Positions 51,033-60,976 of a stretch of DNA of 64,000 nucleotides are shown here, in pieces. Below the pieces are notes generated by a model. That model had not been told where the DNA came from. It saw only the letters and a list, made by a program, of their open reading frames with translations, and made no database searches. The stretch is from positions 2,666,001 through 2,730,000 of the forward strand of contig NZ_CP157199.1 in assembly GCF_039954625.1 (NCBI RefSeq), written 5' to 3'. Numbering within the stretch: position 1 is the stretch's first letter; the number at the start of each line of letters is the position of its first letter. The stretch comes from Pontimicrobium sp. SW4. GTDB taxonomy: Bacteria > Bacteroidota > Bacteroidia > Flavobacteriales > Flavobacteriaceae. The position numbers and the translations under genes were made by a program.

Positions 51033-52958
51033 ATGAAATTAAAAAAAGCATCCCTAAGATTTGTGCTACTAGCCTTTTCAATAATTCTCTTACTAGCTAT
51101 TTTCTTGTACTATGTATTAAGTAATAGCAAAAATATAGATCAAAATAGTAATGTAGTTAATTATGTAGAGAATTATACGCCTGAACAATTTGCAAAAAAT
51201 AAATATTTATCTTCTGGTTCTTTTTCAAAGGACGGTAACAAATTATTATACACAAGTGATGAAACGGGTTCGCCTTCAGCATGGGTTTATGATATTAATA
51301 CAAAAAAGAAAACCTTAATACATTCAGATTCTGTAAATGCTATTTATTCATTGACGCTTTATGGAGATAATGATGACTTAATATATATCATGAATCCTAA
51401 TGGTGGTAGATCCATGCATCTTTATGCTAAAGAAGATAATATTATAACAAATATAACTTCTGGTGAAAATGTTAGAGCTACTTGGCGTGGCGTAAACAAT
51501 GATTTTTCAGGTATATATTATGTATCAAATCAACGAACTCCTCGAAAATTCGATAGGTATGAATATAATTTTGCAAACAAAACATCAAAATTAGTATTTC
51601 AAAATGATACAAAATATAGCACTAGTTTTAATTCTTACGACCATAAATATATTTTGTTACACGAAGGAGTAACCGAAGATATTACCAATCTTCATTTATA
51701 TGATATAGTTAATAAAACGAGTATTTCCTTATCTCCAGAAAATAACGATTCTCAATTTTATGGTAAAGGATTTTCACTAAATAACAAAGAAGTATATTAT
51801 CTAACTAACTATGGAAATGAATTTCTGTATTTAGAGAAATATAATATTGAAACCAAAGAAAGAACTGTAATTGTAAAAGAAAATTGGGATATAGTTAAAA
51901 TTGGCTTTACTCCAGACCATAATTTCTTAGTAGTTTACACAAACGAAAATGGTAGAGCTCGGGTTAAAGTTAAAGATTTACAGAAAGACAAATTTTTAGA
52001 CATTCCCTTTTTAAAGACTGCTGAAGTAGAGGAAGCAAATTTTGGCCCTAATAATAAGTATTTGGCATTAAGGGTCACGGGATATAATCAACCAAAAAAC
52101 ATTTGGCTTTTAAATCTAAAAACTGGGAAAGCTGAACAAATACTTTCTAGTCTTAACGATGAAATAAATCCAAATGATTTATCTAAACCACAAGACATCA
52201 CAATTACTTCTTTTGATGGGCTTGAAATTCCTGCATTTTTATATGAACCTCACAGTAGCGTAAAAAATGGTGCAGCTTTGGTTTGGACACATGGTGGCCC
52301 TGGAGGACAATTTCGTACTAACTACAACCAATACATACAATTTGCAGTTAACCAAGGATATACTGTATTAGCGGTAAACAACAGAGGAAGTAGTGGTTAT
52401 GGAAAAACCTTTAAAACTTTAGATAATCAAAAACATGGTGTTGATGATCTTCAAGATATTATTAAGGGGAAAGAGTTGTTAGCGTCCATGGAAGGTATTG
52501 ATAAAGATAGAATAGGAATTATTGGAGATTCTTATGGAGGCTATTTAGTATTGGCTGCATTAACATTTCATCCCGATGAATTTGCATTTGGAATTGATAT
52601 GTTTGGAATTTCAAACTGGCTACAAGTGCTAAATAATACACCTGATTTTTGGGCAGCTAGAAAAAAAGCACTTTTTGAGGAAATGGGAGATCCTAAAAAA
52701 GATTCTTTAATGTTGTATAATAAATCACCATTATTTTTTAGTGATAATATTAAAAAACCATTAATGGTGATTCAAGGAGCAAACGATCCTAAAGTACATC
52801 AAAGTGAGTCGGACAGCATTGTTGCAAGAGTAAGAGCTAATAAGGTGCCAACAGAATATATTTTGTTTGAAGATGAGGGTCATGGTATTAGAAAAAAAGA
52901 CAATCAGATTGAAACCATGACAAGGATTGGTAAATTTTTAAAAAAACATGCAAACTAA
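51033..52958 (+). CDS. S9 family (prolyl oligopeptidase/DPP-type) serine peptidase
   Basis: The 641-residue enzyme has an N-terminal membrane anchor (about 9-29, FVLLAFSIILLLAIFLYYVL). A beta-propeller follows at about 55-375 (FSKDGNKLLYTSDE, FGPNNKYLALRVTG), then an alpha/beta-hydrolase domain. Catalytic serine in GIIGDSYGGYLVLAAL, catalytic Asp region MVIQGANDPKVHQSES and catalytic His in FEDEGHGIRKKDN. WTHGGPGGQF and NNRGSSGYGKTF form the oxyanion side. It should cleave short peptides, often after Pro or Ala, in the periplasm or on the surface. First gene of the plus-strand run that reaches the window end. Confidence 0.9.
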   Translation: MKLKKASLRFVLLAFSIILLLAIFLYYVLSNSKNIDQNSNVVNYVENYTPEQFAKNKYLSSGSFSKDGNKLLYTSDETGSPSAWVYDINTKKKTLIHSDSVNAIYSLTLYGDNDDLIYIMNPNGGRSMHLYAKEDNIITNITSGENVRATWRGVNNDFSGIYYVSNQRTPRKFDRYEYNFANKTSKLVFQNDTKYSTSFNSYDHKYILLHEGVTEDITNLHLYDIVNKTSISLSPENNDSQFYGKGFSLNNKEVYYLTNYGNEFLYLEKYNIETKERTVIVKENWDIVKIGFTPDHNFLVVYTNENGRARVKVKDLQKDKFLDIPFLKTAEVEEANFGPNNKYLALRVTGYNQPKNIWLLNLKTGKAEQILSSLNDEINPNDLSKPQDITITSFDGLEIPAFLYEPHSSVKNGAALVWTHGGPGGQFRTNYNQYIQFAVNQGYTVLAVNNRGSSGYGKTFKTLDNQKHGVDDLQDIIKGKELLASMEGIDKDRIGIIGDSYGGYLVLAALTFHPDEFAFGIDMFGISNWLQVLNNTPDFWAARKKALFEEMGDPKKDSLMLYNKSPLFFSDNIKKPLMVIQGANDPKVHQSESDSIVARVRANKVPTEYILFEDEGHGIRKKDNQIETMTRIGKFLKKHAN

Positions 52959-52970
52959 AAAAATGTAAAA

Positions 52971-53996
52971 ATGAATATTAAAAATTTTAATAAAAAAACC
53001 TTTGCTATATTTTTAATGGCTATAAGTACTATAAATGTTGCTTTTGCGCAAGATTATGGCGTAACCGTATTTGGTACAGATATTATTTCTAAAGAAGAAG
53101 TTGTAAAAAAATGTAAGGATGAGTTACAAATGCTGAAAACACTTTACGATTCTGATCGTGAAACATACAAAACAAAAAAGATAGAATTAGACAATAAGTT
53201 GCTAACATTGGGTGATTTTGCCTATGCAAATGTTCGTCTATTTAAAAGTTTCACCAATGATTATGATTTCATCATTGATTTTGTAGAAGCTAAGGAGGCA
53301 AAAATGCGTCTTAATTATAGGACTATTAATACGAAGCATTTTGATGATCCAAATGGATTGATAGCAAAATGGCAAGAGTATGAAGAGCTTAGTTACCAAC
53401 TATTCAAAGATGGTGAGATTAAAGATTATAGCTGTCCAGTAATACACTGTTTATGGTCGTTTAATCATCCAAAGCTAGAACCTTATTTAGATGCTATAAA
53501 CACCTACGCACCTAAGCATAAAGATGAGCTTATTAATATATTAAATACAAGTGAGTTGGCAGATCAAAGAGCCTCAGCAGCATTTTTATTAGCACACGCT
53601 GAAATGAATAACGAAGACTTACTGCAAACATTGATGCCTAGTATTCGGGATGCTGAGAGCAGTGTGAGAAACAATAGCATGCGCGTTATTTATTATATGG
53701 CACGTGCATTTCCAGATATGGAATTTAATATCTCAAAAATAATTGATGCGTTAGATTTTCCAAGCTTTACAGACAGAAATAAAGCTCTAGTAATTTTAAG
53801 ATCTATACCACTAGATAATTTAAATAAGGAAGATTCAAAAAGATTGTCTGAGATTCTTATTGAAATTTTAGAGAAAAAGGACGCTCATAATTACAAAAAT
53901 GCTTATACGGTTATTAAAAAATGGAGTCAAAAGGATTATGATGAAAACGATATTGAGAGTTGGAAAAAATGGGCAATATCAAATACTGAAAATTAA
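52971..53996 (+). CDS. Exported HEAT-repeat protein
   Basis: The 341-residue protein has a signal peptide (cleavage near VAFAQ) and a helical C-terminal half with HEAT-like repeats (DQRASAAFLLAHAEMNNED, AESSVRNNSMRVIYYMARAF, FTDRNKALVILRSIPLDNL). The N-terminal half is unassigned and has KTLYDSDRETYKTKKIELD. It starts 12 bases after the S9 peptidase gene, so the two are co-transcribed. HEAT repeats usually serve protein binding, so a partner or scaffold role for the peptidase is a fair inference. Confidence 0.75.
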   Translation: MNIKNFNKKTFAIFLMAISTINVAFAQDYGVTVFGTDIISKEEVVKKCKDELQMLKTLYDSDRETYKTKKIELDNKLLTLGDFAYANVRLFKSFTNDYDFIIDFVEAKEAKMRLNYRTINTKHFDDPNGLIAKWQEYEELSYQLFKDGEIKDYSCPVIHCLWSFNHPKLEPYLDAINTYAPKHKDELINILNTSELADQRASAAFLLAHAEMNNEDLLQTLMPSIRDAESSVRNNSMRVIYYMARAFPDMEFNISKIIDALDFPSFTDRNKALVILRSIPLDNLNKEDSKRLSEILIEILEKKDAHNYKNAYTVIKKWSQKDYDENDIESWKKWAISNTEN

Positions 53997-54175
53997 CACT
54001 AAAAACACATCGTTGATTTTTAAATGTAAAGAGGTTCCTGTTTATAGAGCATTTTTTAGCTATTCTACATCAAAAATTAATTGTTTCAACTCAATTAACA
54101 ATTAATTCTGATTTGGCAACTATTTTTCTTTTGATATTTATCACTCAAAAAATTACAAAACAGAATTTAAAAATC

Positions 54176-54730
54176 ATGAAAAGACTAATACTAATTTTAT
54201 GTTTAATTGTATTTTCACAAGCAAATGCACAAGAAAAAAAATCAAATAATTCCGATGTCCCAAAAGATGAAAAAGGCATTAGTTTAACTGCCCCTGAAGG
54301 TGTTTATCAATATGCTTTTCGTATTGGAGAGTGGGATGGCATTTCAAGGTCCTTAATATCAAGATATGAATGGAAAACTGATAGTAGTTCGGGTTCACAT
54401 AGAGTTTATCTAGCAGATAATGGGCTTACTTTTATTGAAGAAGGAATAGATGACAAAGGAAATATTACTCATAAAATTACATATGATTATATAGAAGCCA
54501 CTGATAGTTGGGAAAATAATTATTCAGACAATACAGGTGAAAAGGTGAAATATTCTTCAAAAGTAGTTGATGGAAATATGGTAGAAACAATTGTTAGAGA
54601 GGACAGTACAAATAATAATACCTATACAGTTCTTGCAGACAACATTTATATTTATACTGCACGTCGAACATTTGGTAATGGTTATACAATAGTGAATCAT
54701 GTGAGTATTGCAACAAAAAAGCCTAATTAA
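54176..54730 (+). CDS. Secreted protein of a duplicated family (copy 1)
   Basis: From ATG 54176 the product has 184 residues; this start gives a clean signal peptide (MKRLILILCLIVFSQANAQ), while an ATG at 54113 would add an unlikely hydrophobic leader. The body shows GVYQYAFRIGEWDGISRS, then VYLADNGLTFIEEGIDDKG, YDYIEATDSWENNYSDN and RRTFGNGYTIVNHV. It is a clear paralogue of the gene at 60977-61525, with most motif positions shared. The small lipocalin-like or DUF1579-like beta layout is suggested by IGEW and the repeating strands; this is not certain. Function unknown. Confidence 0.75.
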   Translation: MKRLILILCLIVFSQANAQEKKSNNSDVPKDEKGISLTAPEGVYQYAFRIGEWDGISRSLISRYEWKTDSSSGSHRVYLADNGLTFIEEGIDDKGNITHKITYDYIEATDSWENNYSDNTGEKVKYSSKVVDGNMVETIVREDSTNNNTYTVLADNIYIYTARRTFGNGYTIVNHVSIATKKPN

Positions 54731-54740
54731 TATTTAGTAA

Positions 54741-55289
54741 ATGAAGAAGTTAGTAGTTGCTTTTTTATTATTTTTTTGGCTTAATTGTTTAGTGTATTCG
54801 CAAAACACTGGCTTGTATGGGATGGCAGATAAATCAATACCAGAGCTTTCTCAATTTGAATACTATAGAGGTCTTTGGCGTGTTCAAATGGAAATCAAGC
54901 AAAAGGATGGCTCTTTTAAAAAAATGGAGGGTGAATCTACGATAAGAGGAATGTTTTTAAAAGACCATAAAACATTTCAATCTCAGTATTCAACTAAAAA
55001 GGGAGCCTTTACAACAGATATTAGGACATATAATACTGAAACAAAAGAATGGAAAGCTCTTTTTTTAAATGCAAGAGCTCAAAGATGGCATCAATTTTCC
55101 AGTAAAATAATTGATGGGAAAATGACTACAATTGTAAAAGGAGGCTATAGTGGTAATGAAGAATATGATGTGAAAGCTATTGATATAATAATTTCTAACA
55201 ACCAATACCAAAGAAACTTCTATTACTCTAGAGATAATATGAAGACTTGGAAATTAATTTATAAAATGATGCTAAATAAAATTAATTAA
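54741..55289 (+). CDS. Secreted small protein, DUF1579-like
   Basis: The 182-residue protein has a signal peptide (LLFFWLNCLVYSQ). The mature part has FEYYRGLWRVQMEIKQKDGS, EGESTIRGMFLKDHKTFQSQ and YSRDNMKTWKLIYKMMLN. The strand pattern and the GLW start resemble the DUF1579 group of small calycin-type proteins. It begins 10 bases after copy 1 of the duplicated family, so these belong to one transcript. No function can be given. Confidence 0.7.
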   Translation: MKKLVVAFLLFFWLNCLVYSQNTGLYGMADKSIPELSQFEYYRGLWRVQMEIKQKDGSFKKMEGESTIRGMFLKDHKTFQSQYSTKKGAFTTDIRTYNTETKEWKALFLNARAQRWHQFSSKIIDGKMTTIVKGGYSGNEEYDVKAIDIIISNNQYQRNFYYSRDNMKTWKLIYKMMLNKIN

Positions 55290-55330
55290 AATCATAAAAA
55301 TGGCCAAAAAATAAATTTAATATCTTGTTC

Positions 55331-55798
55331 ATGAGAGTATTGAGTAAAACCTATTTACTATTAATATGTATTATTATTTCTTTTTCATCTTGCAATCAAA
55401 AAGATTCTAAAGATAAAGGGAATCCCGTTGAGAATGAATATACCTTAACTTCAGGAAATTATACAGGTTTATGGAGCTCATCAACTGCCGAAAGGTCGTT
55501 TACGGACTTACCTATTTCGGCAAGTATTAATGAACTTGCTTCTGGGGAATTTAAAGGTTCATTTTTTATCTCGAACAACTTCACCAGTTGTTGCAATAGT
55601 GGAGAAAATGATGGTGCTGTTTCTTTTACGATAGACAATAATGTACTTAGCAATTTTAAGTATGATGATATCATTCCAAATTGCAATGGTCTTTTTGCAG
55701 GTAACGGAAAACTACTTGAAGATAACTCCATTATCATAAACATAACTGGAACTGACTGTGATGGGAATCATTCAGGAACTATAACATTATCAAAATGA
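55331..55798 (+). CDS. Small lipoprotein of unknown function
   Basis: From the ATG at 55331 (MRVLSKTYLLLICIIISFSS, then Cys) the 155-residue product has a clear lipobox near residue 23. The mature part has a Gly/Ser/Asn-rich beta pattern (NYTGLWSSSTAERSF, SFTIDNNVLSNF) and four cysteines that could form disulfides (SCCNSGEN, PNCNGLF, GTDCDGN). The stop TGA overlaps the next start (ATGA at 55795-55798), so translation is coupled to the metallo-hydrolase gene. Confidence 0.7.
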   Translation: MRVLSKTYLLLICIIISFSSCNQKDSKDKGNPVENEYTLTSGNYTGLWSSSTAERSFTDLPISASINELASGEFKGSFFISNNFTSCCNSGENDGAVSFTIDNNVLSNFKYDDIIPNCNGLFAGNGKLLEDNSIIINITGTDCDGNHSGTITLSK

Positions 55799-56610
55799 AA
55801 AACTACATTATAGCCGCTATTTTAGGAGTGTTTTTATTACAGTCTAATTGTATAATCGCTCAAAAAGTTAAAATACAATATTTGGCCAATGAAGGTGTAC
55901 TTGTAAAATATGAAAATACCGAAATACTTATTGATGCTATTTTTGACAAAGAGTTTGATTATTTAGATGTGTTACCAGACAATCAATTAGAAAAACTTAA
56001 AAAGGCAGAAGCTCCTTATAGTAATGTAGATATCGTTTTATCAACGCATTTACATGGCGACCACTTTAATGCTCAGCTTGTTGGACACCATTTAAAATAT
56101 AATACTAAAGCTCGTTTTTTAGGTCCAAACGAAACAGCAAACCAACTTAAGGAAAATTTTGACGCATTTCAAACTATTTCATCTCAGGTAACTTCAGAAA
56201 CCCCTAATTTTTTTGAGAGTAAAACGCTTACTTTAAATAATGTCAAAATTAAAGTGTTGAGGTTTGAACACGCTGGAGATTCCCCTTGGAAAGAAGCCGA
56301 AAATGTAGCGTATTTAATCACTATTGGAGGAAAAAAGATTCTTCACCTGGGAGATTCTAATGTAGAAATTAAAAGACTTAAAGCATTTAATTTAGGCAAT
56401 GAGAATATTGATGTAGTCATATTGCCCTATTGGCTTTTGGGGCCATCTCAAAAAGAGAATATTATTGTAAAATATATTAACCCTAAGCAACTATTTGTTG
56501 CTCATATTCCTTTAAAAGCCTATTCTAAGGCTCAAGACAATATAACTAGCATGGGATATACCAATGCGGTACCATTTATAGAGCAATTTAAAACCTTTGT
56601 TATTGATTAA
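55795..56610 (+). CDS. Exported metallo-beta-lactamase-fold hydrolase
   Basis: The 271-residue protein has a signal peptide (cleavage near CIIAQ) and an MBL-fold core. The HxHxDH metal motif is in LSTHLHGDHFNAQLVG (about residues 83-98), the later metal His is probably in RFEHAGDSPW, and the Asp in LHLGDSNVEIKRLK. A C-terminal His lies in LFVAHIPLKAYSK. It resembles the UlaG/RomA-like exported MBL group in layout; the substrate is unknown. It is translationally coupled to the upstream lipoprotein. Confidence 0.87.
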   Translation: MKNYIIAAILGVFLLQSNCIIAQKVKIQYLANEGVLVKYENTEILIDAIFDKEFDYLDVLPDNQLEKLKKAEAPYSNVDIVLSTHLHGDHFNAQLVGHHLKYNTKARFLGPNETANQLKENFDAFQTISSQVTSETPNFFESKTLTLNNVKIKVLRFEHAGDSPWKEAENVAYLITIGGKKILHLGDSNVEIKRLKAFNLGNENIDVVILPYWLLGPSQKENIIVKYINPKQLFVAHIPLKAYSKAQDNITSMGYTNAVPFIEQFKTFVID

Positions 56611-56620
56611 ATCATTATAA

Positions 56621-58099
56621 ATGAAAGCTACATTTTACTATCTAATTTTTGCAGGGCTAATACTATTGTCTTGTAATAAGAAAACCAAAAAAGAAGCAAT
56701 TGCCTCACAAGATTGCGATTGTACATCAGAATTCCAATGGTTAAAAAAAACATTTGAAGAAAACGATGCTGGTTTTACTTATCATATTAAAGAAAAAGGA
56801 GAGTTGGCTTACGCTTCTTTTAATGCAAAAACACTCGAAAAAGTAAAGAAGGCAAAAACATACGCAGTGTGTAAAAATATTTTATTTGATTGGCTTCATT
56901 TTTTTAGAATGGGGCATGTTGGTTTTGGTTTTACCAAAGACTATAAAAAGAAATACATAGACACTGGTATTACTGAAGATTTTTCTGATTGGCAAAAAAT
57001 GACTATTGATATTGAAGAATTTAAAAAGTACTTAGCCCAAAAAGAATCTCACGATTATGAAGGGATTTGGAAAATGGATACACAAACAATCGGTATAAAA
57101 AAACAAGGAGATGCATATATCGGGTTTATTATAACTTCAGAAGATAAAGCTTGGAAAGAAAAAGATGTACGGTTTGAGTTTACTATAGATGGTGATGAAA
57201 TTAAGTCGACTTTTTATATCGTTAAAGGAATTACTCTGGAATCAGATGACGTCTTTTTAATGGGAGAAAATCATTTACAGGTTGATATGAATGGTTTAGA
57301 AAGAATGTATCCAAAATTAGAATCAAAAACAAATAAAATGTATGCTAATTATTATAAGGCTCTTACCAGTAAAAAACCCTATTTAGAAGAACTAAACAAG
57401 AATACGCTGTATTTTAGAATTCCTTCATTTAATCGTAGGTCAAAAGCTGCCATTGATAGTGTGATAAATAAAAATAAAGAGAAGATATTAAGTACTAAAA
57501 ACTTAATTATCGATATCCATTATGGCACTGGTGGATCAGGTATTAGTTATCGAGAAATACTGCCTTTTCTATATACAAATCCAATTAGAACTCCAGCGGT
57601 GGAATATCGATCAACTGAGTTAAACAATAAGAGAATGCTTAAGTTTATGAATGACTCTATCTATGCTCCAACTTATGAAGATAAAAAATGGTATCAGGAG
57701 GCTTTTGACAAGTTAGAAAGGCAACGTGGAGAATTTGTTCGTGTTAGCGATAAAGACATAAACATAACAACCTTTGATACAATTTACCCCTATCCAAAAA
57801 ATATAGGTGTTATCATAAATGGCAGAAATGCAAGTACAGATGAGCAATTTATATTAGCCGCAAAACAGAGTAAAAAGGTAAAGTTATTTGGACAGACAAC
57901 AGCAGGGATGCTTGATTTTTCAAATATGTATAATGTTACTTCACCAAGTGGCATTTTTTGGGAAAGCCACTGTTTAACAAGGAGTCAAAGAGTACCTGAT
58001 TTTGCAATAGATGGAAAAGGCTTACAGCCAGACATCTTTTTAGATAAAACGATACCTCTATATGAATGGACACAATTTGTAGCTGAGTATTTTGAATAG
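56621..58099 (+). CDS. S41-family (C-terminal processing) peptidase, lipoprotein
   Basis: The 492-residue protein has a lipobox (LIFAGLILLSC, Cys at about residue 18). The C-terminal half carries the S41 tail-protease domain: NTLYFRIPSFNRRSKAAID, KNLIIDIHYGTGGSG, the catalytic-serine region INGRNASTDEQFILAAKQ, and VKLFGQTTAGMLDFSNMY. No PDZ domain is obvious; the N-terminal half is instead an unassigned region with VYAV-like and WDWK-type strands. It lies 10 bases after the MBL gene. Expected to cut the C-termini of envelope proteins or peptides. Confidence 0.87.
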   Translation: MKATFYYLIFAGLILLSCNKKTKKEAIASQDCDCTSEFQWLKKTFEENDAGFTYHIKEKGELAYASFNAKTLEKVKKAKTYAVCKNILFDWLHFFRMGHVGFGFTKDYKKKYIDTGITEDFSDWQKMTIDIEEFKKYLAQKESHDYEGIWKMDTQTIGIKKQGDAYIGFIITSEDKAWKEKDVRFEFTIDGDEIKSTFYIVKGITLESDDVFLMGENHLQVDMNGLERMYPKLESKTNKMYANYYKALTSKKPYLEELNKNTLYFRIPSFNRRSKAAIDSVINKNKEKILSTKNLIIDIHYGTGGSGISYREILPFLYTNPIRTPAVEYRSTELNNKRMLKFMNDSIYAPTYEDKKWYQEAFDKLERQRGEFVRVSDKDINITTFDTIYPYPKNIGVIINGRNASTDEQFILAAKQSKKVKLFGQTTAGMLDFSNMYNVTSPSGIFWESHCLTRSQRVPDFAIDGKGLQPDIFLDKTIPLYEWTQFVAEYFE

Positions 58100-58201
58100 T
58101 GATAAAGAAATTCTAAGACGACTTCTGAGTTTTAAACAAAACATTAAAGAGTTATAAAACAGCAGCTAACCTTTAAGCAATAATCATAAATAAAAAAATA
58201 T

Positions 58202-58501
58202 ATGACAATATTACCTGATGTGCTAAAAGAAATAAATTTATATGGGATCATAAGAGTTGATTACTCTATGGAAGGAAACTGGAATGATAACTTAAAAGTT
58301 TTATGGACAAGAAAAGATGGCTTTTTAGGATATGATGGCATAACCCTAGCCCACGAAACAAATAATCCTTGCATTGAACTATATTTTGATGGTTATTTTT
58401 TAGGGATTAAATGTTTTAAAAGGATAGGAAACCAAAATGTTGTTGACAAAGAAATGATTGATTTAATAATCAAATATATTGAGTTTGCCATAGGTGATTA
58501 A
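58202..58501 (+). CDS. Small protein of unknown function
   Basis: The 99-residue product has no signal peptide and no motif I know. It reads as a small alpha/beta protein (DVLKEINLYGIIRVDYSMEG, LYFDGYFLGIKCFKRIGNQN, KEMIDLIIKYIEFAIGD). It sits alone between the S41 and serine hydrolase genes with gaps of about 100 bases on each side. A short intracellular protein is likely real given the frame and composition, but confidence is modest. Confidence 0.5.
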   Translation: MTILPDVLKEINLYGIIRVDYSMEGNWNDNLKVLWTRKDGFLGYDGITLAHETNNPCIELYFDGYFLGIKCFKRIGNQNVVDKEMIDLIIKYIEFAIGD

Positions 58502-58614
58502 ATATATCATAAAAATAATTTGAAGTGTGCTCTTTAGAGTATACTAAATTTGTTATTAAAAGAAGAAATAAAGTAGAATTTAATGTACCACAAATAAATT
58601 GAAATAAGCAGATT

Positions 58615-59745
58615 ATGAAAAATCACACTCTAAAATTATTAATTACTTTTATAATTACTACAAATTTAAGCTATGGTCAGTATCAAAAAGTTGAAAAATC
58701 ATTTGATAATTTATATAGCAATAATCAGTTTAATGGAACCTTACTAATTGGTTCACTAGACAGCATTCAGTTTATTAAATCTTATGGTTTATCTAAAGCA
58801 GAGTCTTTAACACCAATCTCTGATAAGACAATTTTTAACATCGCATCAATCTCTAAACAGTTTACGGCTGCAGGTATTATGCTTCTATGTGACCGTTCTC
58901 AACTAGATCTAGATGACTTTGCTTCAAAATATTTAGTAGATTTTCCATATAAAAATATTACCATTAGACAGCTTCTTAACCATACATCTGGGCTTCATGG
59001 ATATTTACACCTATGGTTTACTAATAGAAATAAAAATGAACCCAGTTTTTTAACAAACAAATACATTCTTAATCTATTTAACGAGATAAAACCAGAATTA
59101 GATTTTTCGTCTGGAGAGAGTTTTAAGTACACAAATTCTGGATATCTTGTTTTAGCTTCAATTATTGAAGCTGTTTCTAAAATATCATTTCAAAGTTTTC
59201 TGCAAAAAGAGTTTTTTATTCCTCTTGGATTAAATAGTGCTTATTTGATCAACCCAAATGATAATGCCAATGAATTTTTAGCTAATCGTTATACTACGGA
59301 CTTTAAATTAATGGAGAATAAGCCTCCTGAAGGAATTTATGGAGACAAAAATGTGGCACTAACTATTAAAGATTTATTTAAATGGACAAGAGCATATTAT
59401 GGAAATCAAGATTTCTTTTCCCCTGCCATGTTAAGTCAATCAAAAGAACCTGCAGTTTTAAATGATAATACTTTATCTAATTATGGTTTTGCTTGGACAA
59501 TAGATAGTAGCAATAAATACCATCACTCAGGTAGTCAAAGAGGATTTGTAAGTTGGGCAGAAGTAGATGAAAAGAAAAATAGAATTATTATTATTCTAAC
59601 TAATAGAAGTATGAGTAGTGTAAAGTCTCTAGCAAATATTATAAATAGCATTTTAGATAATGAACCTATAAAAGCTCTACAACCAACAAAGTTAGAAAGA
59701 AAAAGCTTAAAAGCTTTTGAAAAAAAATATAGGATTACAAATTGA
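58615..59745 (+). CDS. Exported beta-lactamase-type serine hydrolase (second copy type)
   Basis: The 376-residue protein has a signal peptide (cleavage near LSYGQ). It carries the SxxK motif in IASISKQFTAAGIML (about residue 79), the YxN motif in SFKYTNSGYLVLASI, and HSGSQRGFVSWAEV as third motif. This set is intact, unlike the Asp variant at 49347. It should act as a peptidase or esterase in the periplasm. The next gene starts 14 bases after its stop. Confidence 0.87.
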   Translation: MKNHTLKLLITFIITTNLSYGQYQKVEKSFDNLYSNNQFNGTLLIGSLDSIQFIKSYGLSKAESLTPISDKTIFNIASISKQFTAAGIMLLCDRSQLDLDDFASKYLVDFPYKNITIRQLLNHTSGLHGYLHLWFTNRNKNEPSFLTNKYILNLFNEIKPELDFSSGESFKYTNSGYLVLASIIEAVSKISFQSFLQKEFFIPLGLNSAYLINPNDNANEFLANRYTTDFKLMENKPPEGIYGDKNVALTIKDLFKWTRAYYGNQDFFSPAMLSQSKEPAVLNDNTLSNYGFAWTIDSSNKYHHSGSQRGFVSWAEVDEKKNRIIIILTNRSMSSVKSLANIINSILDNEPIKALQPTKLERKSLKAFEKKYRITN

Positions 59746-59759
59746 AAATATTGAGTTTT

Positions 59760-60821
59760 ATGAAAAATCTATTTTTAATTATCCTTATTCTAAAATGTTT
59801 AAATATAAACAGTCAATCAAAAAAGATAAACACTACTGTTGATGAAAGAATGGAACTCATTACCACAGTACAATATTTAAGTGGTTATTTTTTATTAACA
59901 CAAGCAGATATAAACTATACTAAAGATATTGATACTTACTTTAAGGATTATATAAATCATGAAGTTATTGGGTTAATTCAAGACATTCAAAACGATTTTT
60001 TTAATTTCGATAAAGTTCCAATGATAATGTATCATTACGATTTCCCAGGTTTTAATTTAAAACATGAGTTTTCCATAAAAGAACAATCTCAAATAAAATT
60101 TGAAAAGAACAAAGATAAAATTCAACAGTTTTTTGTTGAATTAAAAGATTTTTATGAAGTAACAAACTTCCATCAATTCTATAAAAACCATAAGGAGCTA
60201 TATAATCAATTAATAGAAAATGTTCAAAGCGAAATTGAAAAGCATGATATTGTAAAAATCATGGAAACACATTATGGCTTAGAACAACAGTCTTATAATA
60301 TTATTCTAACACCATTATTACATGATGGTGGTTTTGCTACAAGAATCCAATCTAAGGTAGGCACAGATTTATTTGCAATTATTGGACCATCAGAGAATAG
60401 TAGGGCTGTTCCCTATTTTGACCCGAATAGACTCCTTAAAGATTATATTATTCATGAATTCAGTCATACTTTTTGTAATCCATTAGTAGACAAATTTTTT
60501 GATGAGCTCGAAAAAGATGCTTGTCTTTTAAACCCAATAAAAGAAGCTATGAAAAAACAAGCTTACTCAACATGGAAATCATGTTTATATGAACATTTAG
60601 TTAGAGCAAATGAAGTGATTCTTACCGAAGAAATATTAGGAAGCAAAACCGCAAGCAAATTATATATAGATTTTTATGAAAACGGACGTTTCATCTATTT
60701 AAAAGGACTGGTACCACTTATAAAAAAGTATAAATCTAACAGAAACACATATAAAAATTTAGAGGCCTTTATGCCAGAAATAGCTAGCTATCTTCATGCA
60801 GAAAAAGAAAAGTGTAACTAG
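59760..60821 (+). CDS. DUF4932-like exported HExxH protein
   Basis: I use the ATG at 59760 (MKNLFLIILILKCLNINSQ, a signal peptide), not the TTG at 59742 that overlaps the upstream stop; the protein then has 353 residues. A metallopeptidase-like motif is in LKDYIIHEFSHTFCNPLVDK (HEFSH at about residue 232). A following Glu (DELEKDA) could be the third ligand, in the style of gluzincin or DUF4932 proteins. Whether it is an active peptidase is unknown. Confidence 0.72.
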   Translation: MKNLFLIILILKCLNINSQSKKINTTVDERMELITTVQYLSGYFLLTQADINYTKDIDTYFKDYINHEVIGLIQDIQNDFFNFDKVPMIMYHYDFPGFNLKHEFSIKEQSQIKFEKNKDKIQQFFVELKDFYEVTNFHQFYKNHKELYNQLIENVQSEIEKHDIVKIMETHYGLEQQSYNIILTPLLHDGGFATRIQSKVGTDLFAIIGPSENSRAVPYFDPNRLLKDYIIHEFSHTFCNPLVDKFFDELEKDACLLNPIKEAMKKQAYSTWKSCLYEHLVRANEVILTEEILGSKTASKLYIDFYENGRFIYLKGLVPLIKKYKSNRNTYKNLEAFMPEIASYLHAEKEKCN

Positions 60822-60976
60822 AACTAGAATAGTTGTCGCTTATGCAAACCTAATATTAATTATGTGAAAGAATTACTAATAGGGAAGAATAAATTATCGT
60901 TCTAAATCATTTTTAGCATCATCTAAATCAATTATCAAAATTCATAAGTAGTATTTAGTTTCTTTATAAAAAAAAC

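Noticed and set aside
53899..54105. 68-codon frame after the HEAT gene
   Set aside because: Overlaps the end of the HEAT gene in another frame; no signal or motif.
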